Shown here: positions 31,978 to 40,800 of the stretch, in pieces | How positions within the stretch are numbered: position 1 is the first letter of the stretch | Layout of the letters: each line of letters begins with the position of its first letter | Assembly: GCA_040218795.1 (NCBI GenBank) | Contig: JAVJQT010000010.1 | Coordinates: 310,001-374,000, forward strand | Reading direction: 5' to 3' | Origin: CCMP332 sp040218795 | Lineage (GTDB): Bacteria > Bacteroidota > Bacteroidia > Cytophagales > CCMP332 | Length of the DNA: 64,000 nt | The notes under the pieces: generated by a model | What the model saw: only the letters and a program-made list of their open reading frames with translations | Databases searched by the model: none | What the model was told of the DNA's origin: nothing | Program-made: the position numbers and the translations under genes

Positions 31978-32189
31978 ATTTATGAAGCAACAGAGCTTGC
32001 TCTAGTTGTGGAATAAATGAGAAAAAGCATGAGCGAAGCGAATAGGCATTGTTTGCACAAGATACCATGAATGGGATCGGCGAAGCCAATCCTAAAATCA
32101 AAATCAGAGTTTTCTACGTATAACTCCGGTAGCATTAAAATCAATAACCTGAATTTTAGAATTTAAATGTGTGAAGGAAGCGAATAGAC

Positions 32190-32612
32190 TTACTCAATCA
32201 CCAATTCTTTTAAAAAGATGACCTTAAAATAATTTAGGGAGCTGGCATTGAGCGAGTCGGGAACTTTTACAATCCCGTATTGAAGTATTTGTTCACTGCT
32301 GGTGTAGGGATAGGGTTTATAAAGAATTGACAATGACATGCCATTTAAGTCCATGTCCAAATGATATTCATTATGACCAAAATTAATAGTTTCAATATCA
32401 TCCCAGACTTTAAATGTTTTTTCACCTTCAGCATTGATCACTTCTATCCCTTTTCTTTTTTGGACTATTTTTTTAATGATTGGATTTCCATCAATAGGCT
32501 GTAGGGCATTGAGGTCTTTTCCTTTATAGGTCTGCAAGACATCGTGCGCACCCAATTGTGAGAATGAATCTATTGAAAGAACTAGACAAAAAATTACTGT
32601 AATCAATCGCAT
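32190..32612 (-). CDS. Secreted hypothetical protein (140 aa)
   Basis: The start is the ATG at 32612, which gives a good signal peptide (MRLITVIFCLVLSIDSFS, before QLGA); a longer reading upstream runs back into the methyltransferase gene. The mature part is about 120 residues, beta-rich ('VINAEGEKTFKVWDDIETIN', 'NEYHLDMDLNGMSLSILYKP'), without known motifs. It begins directly after the methyltransferase stop, so both may be cotranscribed. No function can be assigned. Confidence 0.65.
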   Translation of the reverse strand: MRLITVIFCLVLSIDSFSQLGAHDVLQTYKGKDLNALQPIDGNPIIKKIVQKRKGIEVINAEGEKTFKVWDDIETINFGHNEYHLDMDLNGMSLSILYKPYPYTSSEQILQYGIVKVPDSLNASSLNYFKVIFLKELVIE

Positions 32613-32613
32613 A

Positions 32614-33747
32614 TTAATTTCTTTTTGAACCGGCATATAATTCATATCTCTGAAATCTGCATTCCAGAGATCCATTATACAAGACAATTTTTTTTGAGGG
32701 TTTGAGTCTTAAATGTTTTAGGGCCTGCATATTTGAACTCAATACCCAGGCTTCAAAACCCTGAAAGTTATTTTTAAGCGCATCACTTATGCCTTTATAA
32801 AAGGCATTTATATCATGACTATCCAGTCTTTCGCCATAAGGTGGATTCAAAATCACAAAACCATTTTTTAGCTCTGTCTTATTTCTCTCCATGCTGCTGT
32901 GTTTTAGCTTTATGTGTCGTTCCAGATTTAATTCCTTAATGGTCTCCTCCGTCTTTTGCAGAACCTTCTTATCATAATCACCGCCTTCAATTGACAATTC
33001 TTTTTTTAGAATCGCTTTTTCAGAATCTGCTCTAATCTTTTCCCAAAGGTCTCTGTCAAAGTTTTCCCAGTTCATAAATGAGAAATAGTTTCTTTTCCAT
33101 TGAGGAGGGATGTTTAGTCCCAACATTGCCGCTTCAATTAATAGCGTCCCTGTTCCGCACATTGGATCAATCAGTGGCTTATCAGCAGTCCAACCGCTTA
33201 ATTTGATCATACCGGCCGCCAAAACTTCATTTAATGGCGCAGCATGCCCGGTAACTCTGTATTTCCTTCTGTTCAGGGTTTCCCCTGAACTATCAATGGA
33301 GATTGTAAAATGATTTTCCGAACAATAAATATCCAATTGGATATCGGGATTCTGTATATCGACATTTGGCCTCTTACCAAATTTATTTTTGAATTGATCG
33401 GCTATGGCATCTTTGGCTTTGAGGGCTACATATTTTGAATGTTGAAAAATACTTGAGCGAACTGTATTGTCAATCGCAAAGGTCTGGCTTAAATCTATGT
33501 ACTTTGACCAGTCGAATTGGCTTACCTTATTGTATAATTCATCTTCATTTGAAGCATCGAATTGATATAATGGAACAAGGATTTTTAAGGCTGTTCGCAG
33601 ATGAAGATTTGCCGCATATAGAAATGCAATATCACCCTCACAACTTACCGCTCTTCGGGTTTGTCTTATGTTTTCTGCTCCCAGCTCTCTCAATTCCTCA
33701 GCAAGGATCTCTTCAAGGCCAAAGAGTGTTTTTACAAGAATATTCAA
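32614..33747 (-). CDS. THUMP-domain class I RNA methyltransferase (RlmL/TrmN family)
   Basis: The 377-residue protein has an N-terminal ferredoxin-like/THUMP region ('VKTLFGLEEILAEELRELGA', then 'ISIDSSGETLNRRKYRVTGH') and a C-terminal Rossmann methyltransferase with 'DPMCGTGTLLIEAAMLGLNI' and the N-methylase motif 'GFVILNPPYGERL'. This is the layout of the N-terminal, m2G-forming half of RlmL (23S rRNA G2445) and of Trm14/TrmN. The Bacteroidota form is a stand-alone protein without the RlmK half. It is complete. The exact target guanosine is by homology only. Confidence 0.9.
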   Translation of the reverse strand: MNILVKTLFGLEEILAEELRELGAENIRQTRRAVSCEGDIAFLYAANLHLRTALKILVPLYQFDASNEDELYNKVSQFDWSKYIDLSQTFAIDNTVRSSIFQHSKYVALKAKDAIADQFKNKFGKRPNVDIQNPDIQLDIYCSENHFTISIDSSGETLNRRKYRVTGHAAPLNEVLAAGMIKLSGWTADKPLIDPMCGTGTLLIEAAMLGLNIPPQWKRNYFSFMNWENFDRDLWEKIRADSEKAILKKELSIEGGDYDKKVLQKTEETIKELNLERHIKLKHSSMERNKTELKNGFVILNPPYGERLDSHDINAFYKGISDALKNNFQGFEAWVLSSNMQALKHLRLKPSKKIVLYNGSLECRFQRYELYAGSKRN

Positions 33748-33777
33748 TCAGGTTGTTTCAACAGTTCAAAAATGGGA

Positions 33778-34434
33778 TTATTCAAAAATGATTTCTGTCT
33801 CCCAATCTTTCTCCTTTTGATTGTGAAGTTTCCAAAATTCTTCGGCAATTTTTTCAGGATCAAATTTGGTCCCTTTCTTCACCATCCCGTTAATTGTAAT
33901 TGTGGCAACATGGATACCGTAATCCTTATACTCCTGCTCCAATGAAAATGTGAAATTTCGCAAGGCTGCTTTTCCAATTGCCAATGAGGAATATTCGAAA
34001 TGAGGATTAATACTTAGTCCTCCTCCTGTAAATAGGATTGTCCCCTTTTTCTTTTTCTTCATTGAAGGCAAAACCTCCTGCGCAGCAATAATTGCTCCGA
34101 CAACATTGGTGCGAAAATCTCTTACTACATGATCGGGAATTAAGCGAGAAGGTATCCTTGGTTTGAGTACGCTTGCATTATATATTAATACATCTGGGCT
34201 TTCATCCTCTAAAAAGATGTGCTTAAAAGCCAGGCGGAAATGCTCTTCATCACCAGCATTTGCAACTTTATAATCAGCTTTAATTTTTTCAGCTTCTAGT
34301 TCTTTTTTAAATTTTGCCAGCTTTTCTTCTGTGCGGCCGATCATATAAATCTTATAACCTTCCTTTCCAAATTTTCTGGCAAGGGCAGCACCATTCCCGG
34401 GCCCCATACCTACAAGTATTAAAGTTTTTGGCAT
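33778..34434 (-). CDS. SDR-family NAD(P)-binding protein lacking the catalytic Tyr
   Basis: A 218-residue short-chain dehydrogenase fold. The N-terminal 'LILVGMGPGNGAALARKFGK' is the nucleotide-binding Gly motif, with 'YKIYMIGRTEEKL' giving an Arg suited to NADPH, and 'DVLIYNASVLKPR' the NNAG-like motif. The catalytic YxxxK reads 'LAIGKAALRN': the Lys is present but Tyr is replaced by Leu (a Tyr is found three residues further upstream, in 'FEYSSLAIGK'). The Ser position reads 'LFTGGGLS'. It may be a non-enzymatic or unusual SDR. It lies between the methyltransferase and the phosphatase sensor on the same strand. Confidence 0.85.
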   Translation of the reverse strand: MPKTLILVGMGPGNGAALARKFGKEGYKIYMIGRTEEKLAKFKKELEAEKIKADYKVANAGDEEHFRLAFKHIFLEDESPDVLIYNASVLKPRIPSRLIPDHVVRDFRTNVVGAIIAAQEVLPSMKKKKKGTILFTGGGLSINPHFEYSSLAIGKAALRNFTFSLEQEYKDYGIHVATITINGMVKKGTKFDPEKIAEEFWKLHNQKEKDWETEIIFE

Positions 34435-34467
34435 CTAATAATATATTTTATTCAAAATTGATTTATC

Positions 34468-37400
34468 TCAAACTCTTACCCCAATTACACAAATATCATC
34501 TACTTGCTCATGCGCGTCTCCACCGGAATCAGGATAAGAAATCCAATCATTAAAGGTATTTTCAATGATTTCATGTTGCTTTTTCACATCCTCATCTGCA
34601 ATGCTCAAAAGTAATCTTTTAAAGGGTTTGTAGAAAAACTTTTTCCCTTTTGGTCCACCAAACTGATCTGCATAACCATCGGTGAATAATATGATCATGT
34701 CGTTTTTAATAAGTTGAATTTCGTGATTGGTGAAATTCTTTCGATTTTCAAAGGCCCCTATAGGTTGTTTGTCGGCTTTAATTTCAAACAAATTATGTCC
34801 CTTATCATTCATAATTGATGGATATTCTTCTCCATTGAGAATTAATTTTTCTTCTCCCTTTCTTATGACATACAGTGAATTATGCGCACCTGCATATTCT
34901 AATTTTAGATTTTTTCTATCAAGAGAGCATAAGGACATATCCATTCCATCTTTAATTTCTTCTCGTTGAGTCCCTTGTTGATTTAAAGTGTTAGTGATAA
35001 TTTCATTGAGTCTATCGAGCACTTCACTCGGCCTATTTAGACGGTATTCTCTTACTACCCTGTTTAATCCATTGTATCCAATTATGCTCATAAATGCCCC
35101 CGGGACACCATGTCCGGTACAATCTACAGCTGCAATGAGTGTTTTTTCTGTTTTCTCGTCTTTATAGTTTTCCAACCAGTAAAAATCCCCGCTAACAATA
35201 TCTTTAGGCCGGTACATGACCCATGCATTTTCTACCGACTTTTGAATCTTATCTTCGGCAGGAAGGGTGGCCATCTGTATTCGTTTTGCATAGCGAATAC
35301 TATCCAAAATGTTTAAATTTTGTTTTTCTATCCTGCCCTTCTGACTCTCCAGGACGGTATTCTTTGCTTCGATTTCGTCTTTTTGCGCAACTATTTCCTT
35401 TGTGTTTTCCTTGATAACTCTTTGCAGACTAATGGTAGAAACGCGAATCGCCGCATATACAAAAGCAATAAATCCAAAGAAATATAGCGTATAGGCCCAG
35501 GGGGTTAGATACCAGGGAGGTAAAATGGTAAACGAAAAACTGGCTTCCTCACTTTCATTTTCAAAGAAATCAATTGCTCTGACCCGCATTGTATAAGAAC
35601 CGCCCGGTAGGTTGGTATAAACCGCTTCAGCCTCTTCGTTCCAATCTGTCCAGGTTTCATCAAAACCTTCGAGGAAGTATTTGAATTTTAGGTCGTCTTT
35701 GCGCTTATAGCTGTTGGCGCCAAACGAAAAACGCAAAGGTTTTCTACTGTAGTTATACGTATTATTGACAAAATCATCAAACATATGTCCACCAAACATC
35801 AAAGAGTCGGGATCGTATTTAATCTGACTAATAAATGCCTGATAAGACTTTAATGGTTTCGGGTTTAAATTTTTGATTCTAAAAAGGCCTTCAGATCCTG
35901 CTACCCATAAATTATCGTGAATAGAATCATAAAATGAAGCAAATTGAACAGCTTTACTTAACTCAATGTATGGTTTATAAACCCAATCTTTGTCTTTAAA
36001 ATTAAAAATGCCATTTTGAAAATCTTTATTTTGTTCTTTAGAAGTTAACCAAACTTTTTCAGAACCAATTTGACACATATTTAAAATATTTCTTTGATTA
36101 ATATTTAAGGGATGATCGAAATCCTGAGATAAATTAAAAGCCGTTTTCTTCCTATCGAATTCATAAATCCCTTTTGTAGTTGCAAAATATACCTTTGAAT
36201 TGATTAAGAATGGAAAAACATAGGGCACATAAGGAAGGCCAAATGTGGAATCATAAAATACAGGATTCATAAAAATACCGGAGTCTAGATTACTTTCGTC
36301 TAAAAAATATACTCCGGAATGTTTTGATCTTGCACCCATCCAAACTTCACCATTATTAACAGTTACTATCTTTCGAATTTGTTTATTGATTTCGCTATTT
36401 TGAAATTCAAAAGTGAATTTATTATTTGAGTATGAGGCTGTTATAACACCATTATCATTACCAATCCAGAGTCTTTCCGGCCTAAATTTAGATTGTGCCA
36501 AATCCCATGGTAAGGCTCTTAAAATTGAATCTATTGAACCATTGTTATTTAAAAACTCAACTGTATTATCAGTGGCAAAACCAATTCCCTTGGTATTTTC
36601 TAAATTTATATTTTCTAAAGCCCAACATTCACCTGTAATATCAGTTGCAAGATTGAAAGGTTCCGAATCATCAATATTCTTTTTTATCAATCCTTGCGAA
36701 CCACCAACAAAAATATTATCCTCATTTACCAATAAATCATTGATTACTCCCCGAATATTTTCTTTTGACTGATACCTCACATAAGGAGAACTTATGTCTA
36801 AAACCGAAATTCCTTTATCCAATGCCAACCAAAGCGCATTGTTTTTATCAATCAGAATATTTCGAATAAAATCGTTCTGCAGAATGGAATTTTTTGTGTT
36901 TATCCTTTTCTTTAATTTAAAATTATTGTCAAGAATTAAAAGTCCTTCATCTGCTGTTGCCAATAGAATATGGCCGGAATAGTAAATGGCATTCTGTATT
37001 TTTAAAGGCGTATTTGAGAATTTGTATTTGTGTTCTGACTTAAATCTGAATTCTGATTTATTGACATTTATTTTTAATATATTTCTTTGACCAATAGCTA
37101 ATACAAAATCTTCAGCTATTATGAAGATTCTATTATCGGTAATATTAAAATCTTGAGGGACTCTTTTAGGGGATTCCGAATTCCATGAAAAAATGCCATC
37201 ACCCGGCACGAGATAATACAGATTATTGTTGTATTTGAAACTTCCACCAAATTTTATTCCTGATATTAATGAATGATAGCTTTTATTCTTTATTTCAAAA
37301 ATTTTATCTGCAGTGAAAAGAATTATTGAGTTTTTGAAATATTCAATTGAATATACTCTACCAAAACTTTGCAATGAATCAGGAAAAGTTTTTAAAATAG

Positions 37401-37758
37401 AATGATAGTAAAGCTGACCCAAAGAATCTGTATCCAAATAGCCTACTTCATTTTCTCCTCCTACATAAACAATTGATGATGAATCTTCAATTATTGTTAG
37501 TGCCTTGTATTCTAATCCATTTATTTTTCGCCATTCACTGCCGTCATATCCGATTATTCCACCATTATTTCCAACTAGTATTTTGCCATCCTTGGCTTCC
37601 AAAATGCAATGATTCTGTGGATGTGCTTGTTGATACTCGTCCGGGCGTATATTATAGAGCGGTAGACTTCCACTCATCGAAAACGGTTGGGCCTTGGCTG
37701 CAAAACAGCCAATTGACAATACTAAAAATAAAATGAGACGTAAAAACACAATTCCCAA
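34468..37758 (-). CDS. Propeller-Y_Y_Y sensor fused to SpoIIE-type serine phosphatase
   Basis: A 1096-residue membrane receptor. Signal peptide (MGIVFLRLILFLVLSIGCFA). Residues about 25-690 form a beta-propeller of the two-component-regulator type ('GIIGYDGSEWRKINGL', 'NALWLALDKGISVLDIS', 'DNLWVAGSEGLFRI'), then a Y_Y_Y domain (about 690-745; 'YTNLPGGSYTMRVRAIDFFE'), one membrane helix (about 750-775), a coiled coil ('ENTKEIVAQKDEIEAKNTVL') and a SpoIIE/PP2C domain ('IVSGDFYWLENY', 'AAVDCTGHGVPGAFMSIIGY', 'MIILFTDGYADQFGGPKGKK'). This resembles hybrid two-component sensors of Bacteroidota but ends in a phosphatase instead of a kinase. It should convert an extracytoplasmic signal into dephosphorylation of a cytoplasmic partner such as an anti-sigma-factor antagonist. 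Confidence 0.92.
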   Translation of the reverse strand: MGIVFLRLILFLVLSIGCFAAKAQPFSMSGSLPLYNIRPDEYQQAHPQNHCILEAKDGKILVGNNGGIIGYDGSEWRKINGLEYKALTIIEDSSSIVYVGGENEVGYLDTDSLGQLYYHSILKTFPDSLQSFGRVYSIEYFKNSIILFTADKIFEIKNKSYHSLISGIKFGGSFKYNNNLYYLVPGDGIFSWNSESPKRVPQDFNITDNRIFIIAEDFVLAIGQRNILKINVNKSEFRFKSEHKYKFSNTPLKIQNAIYYSGHILLATADEGLLILDNNFKLKKRINTKNSILQNDFIRNILIDKNNALWLALDKGISVLDISSPYVRYQSKENIRGVINDLLVNEDNIFVGGSQGLIKKNIDDSEPFNLATDITGECWALENINLENTKGIGFATDNTVEFLNNNGSIDSILRALPWDLAQSKFRPERLWIGNDNGVITASYSNNKFTFEFQNSEINKQIRKIVTVNNGEVWMGARSKHSGVYFLDESNLDSGIFMNPVFYDSTFGLPYVPYVFPFLINSKVYFATTKGIYEFDRKKTAFNLSQDFDHPLNINQRNILNMCQIGSEKVWLTSKEQNKDFQNGIFNFKDKDWVYKPYIELSKAVQFASFYDSIHDNLWVAGSEGLFRIKNLNPKPLKSYQAFISQIKYDPDSLMFGGHMFDDFVNNTYNYSRKPLRFSFGANSYKRKDDLKFKYFLEGFDETWTDWNEEAEAVYTNLPGGSYTMRVRAIDFFENESEEASFSFTILPPWYLTPWAYTLYFFGFIAFVYAAIRVSTISLQRVIKENTKEIVAQKDEIEAKNTVLESQKGRIEKQNLNILDSIRYAKRIQMATLPAEDKIQKSVENAWVMYRPKDIVSGDFYWLENYKDEKTEKTLIAAVDCTGHGVPGAFMSIIGYNGLNRVVREYRLNRPSEVLDRLNEIITNTLNQQGTQREEIKDGMDMSLCSLDRKNLKLEYAGAHNSLYVIRKGEEKLILNGEEYPSIMNDKGHNLFEIKADKQPIGAFENRKNFTNHEIQLIKNDMIILFTDGYADQFGGPKGKKFFYKPFKRLLLSIADEDVKKQHEIIENTFNDWISYPDSGGDAHEQVDDICVIGVRV

Positions 37759-37858
37759 ATTAAGTGTTTCAGAGACTTAATTCAATCTAATGTTGCAATA
37801 ATTGGATTATAGATGTTTTAATTCTCTTAATTCATCATTTTTTATAATTATTCTAAGA

Positions 37859-40800
37859 TTAATTTTTGATGAATCGCATTTTCAATCTTATTTTATCAGT
37901 ATTGATTTCAATTATATAAATTCCTGAGGATAGCTCTTTAAGATTAATGCCCTTTTCTGTATAATCTGAACTTTGAATTAACAAACCTCTCATATCTAAA
38001 ATTCTGTAAGCTATTTCATTTACATTATGATTATTCTTGATAAAAAGTATTTCCGAAGTAGGGTTAGGATAAATTTTAAAGAATTCATTTTCACTTAAAT
38101 CCGGCATACCTATTAAAGGCGGGCTAAAAATAGAAGTTGAAGGATTTGACCTGGTTTTAGTATAATCTTCTCCTTTATTTGGATCACAATCTCTTGGGGA
38201 ATTCACTTCAATTGAATAGAAAAGATTTGGATCGGTTATTGAAAAAGGAGGTGTATCGGTATAGCTAAATGAATTGGATGCCAAGGAATCTAATAATTCC
38301 CAACCCAATGAATCAGAATTTCGGTAAATGTAAAATGTACTATAAGCAAAACCCTCATAAGCATCCCATAACAGATTGACCGTATTACTGGCCAAAGCTA
38401 TACTTTGTACTAAATGGATTGTTTTGTGATGATCTGAAAGTGCTGATTCGATTCCGCAGGTATCGACAACAGATATCTTGTACCTGTAGGATTTTAAAAA
38501 CGGATTGGAAATTGAATCAACAAATATACCGGGATCCTTGGCTGACACAGATCCGATATGCTGATACACGCCTGCGCTGGTGGTTTCTCTGTATATTTTG
38601 AAGAGGTCAAAAGCATCGGGATCAGACAATTTACTCCATAATACGGTATTATTCCTATTGTACACACCTGAATCCTGAACACCTACTGATACCATGCAAA
38701 TTTCAGGTATGATTGATGTTTCCTGAATGACATCCTGAATATAAAATCCTTTGCAGCCTACCGTATCTGTTACTTCTAAAGTATAATTCCCTACCGGTAT
38801 GTTTATTAAATCTTCCGTAGTATCATTATTTGACCATAGATAACTATGATCAAATGAATTTCCTGTTGTGCTAATATAAATCGCACCGGAATTAAAACCG
38901 CAGTTAACATTAACAATTGAATCTGTAAATATTAATGGTGCCCCTTCATCCGATATGGTAAAGTTTTTGCTCAATGTACATCCTTTAAAGTCGCTCACTG
39001 TTACATTGTGCAAGCCGGCTGAAAGACCGTTTACTGAACTTCCCATTCCACCTCCGCTCCAGTTGATGGTGTTGCTTCCATTACCTCCGCTTACGAGTAC
39101 AGAGGCAGTTCCATCCATTAATCCGCATCCAGGCTCATTGACGGAAAGAGCAACGCTTATTGGATCTGGTTCAGTCACATTAATCAACCTAAATGTTTTA
39201 CAATTGCTGGTGGTATCCAAAGCCCTAACAAAATATGGTCCGGCTTGTAGATTTATAATATCTTCTGTTGTTTCTCCATTCGACCATAAATAAGTGCTGT
39301 TTCCTCCTATTGCTAAATCAATTGCTCCATCTGAATTTCCATGACAAGTCACATTTGTTACACTATTGACATTGACGGAAGGCCCACCAATGTCATTTAC
39401 GGCCACAGAAAGCAATTCAATGCAATTATTTTGATCGCGAATGGTAGCAACATATAAGCCGCTGACCAGATTATTGATGTTTTGAGAAATGACTCCATTG
39501 TTCCATTGAAAGCTCAAATTTCCCGTACCTCCAAAGGCAGATAAATTGATAGACCCATCATTTAAACCACATGTGGCATTGGTAACCGATGGAATAGCTT
39601 CTATGCTGTCTGCTTCAGCAATATTAATAGTTCCAGAATTTTGACATCCATTTTTATCCGTAACAGTAATTTGATAATTACCGGCGCAAAGGTTTGAAAA
39701 TGTATTGCCTTCCAGATTTTCCTTCCCTGTTATATTAAAAAAATGTGGTGCAGTTCCTTTAATACCCTGCAGACTTAATGTAGCATCACAATTTCCAAAA
39801 CAACGTGTTGCTGTTTGGCTACTCACTGTATAATCAGGAATCTCGGCAAAGCTTATTTTCACATTGTCCTCGGAAGATGGGCATGTTCCATTTGAACTTG
39901 TCCATTTTAGAATATAGACACCAAAAGAATCTATATTTAATGTGGAATTATTAGCTGCAATATTTGAAAATGCGGCATTTGAACCACTTGGTGAAGAAAG
40001 CACCGTCCATTGCCCTGTTCCAACACTTAATGCCAATGCCTCCAAGCTTGTTGATGTTCCACAAATCAGTTTGTCAGGCCCTGCATCTGCCGTAGTTGGA
40101 GAGGCATCAAAGGTTATTTGAACCTGATCAGTCAGTGTTGGACAACTGGTATTTGAAAAACGCCACTCGAGAACATAAGTGCCATAGTTTGTAGAACTGA
40201 TTGAAGTGAGGGGGTCATTAAGTGCATTTATTGTTAATCCGGAAGGACCGGCTACCTGAACCCATGTTCCCATGCCGGCATCCGGCTGATTTCCCTGTAA
40301 AGTAGTATTTTGCCCGCAAACAAATTGATCTGGACCGGCCACAGGTATACCCGGGCTTTGATAAAAGTCAAGATTAACAGTATCGGAATTTGTATTGCAT
40401 ACACCATTGCTGGTTGTCCAGGTCAATGTATATGTTCCAAATGAATCAATAAGAACAACTGAATTTCTATTTAAAGGGTTAGCTATAAAAGGGTTTGAAC
40501 CTGAAGGAGAATTAAGTAAAGACCAAATTCCGGATCCAACGCTTACGATTCCGGCATTTAACACTGTATTATTTCCACAAATCTGTTGATCTATACCTGC
40601 ATCAGCGGTAGAAGGAGGTTCAAAAAAGTTAATGGTTAGCTGATCGGAAGAAACAGCACAATTCGCATTACTAATACTCCATTCAAAAACATAAGTGCCA
40701 TATCCGGGAACAGTAATAGTAGTTTGTGGATCATTTGATGAAGTACCATAGGTTATAGCACCACCCGGTCCTGAAATTTTTGTCCAGTTTCCTTGCCCAA

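Larger units (their letters stand above)
31741..32189. other. Non-coding stretch over the right end of the element and beyond
   Basis: No gene is seen. It holds the right arm sites (31769-31790), attR (31918-31941), the displaced host tRNA terminator (31946-31977), and after that host sequence with short hairpins, for example AGAGC-TT-GCTCT around 31990 and a GGATCGGC-GAAG-CCAATCC-like stem around 32073. Confidence 0.6.

Noticed and set aside
31980..32189. Possible second element border or small gene after attR
   Set aside because: Only short hairpins and stop-rich sequence are present; no further copy of the att core or an ORF with protein character.
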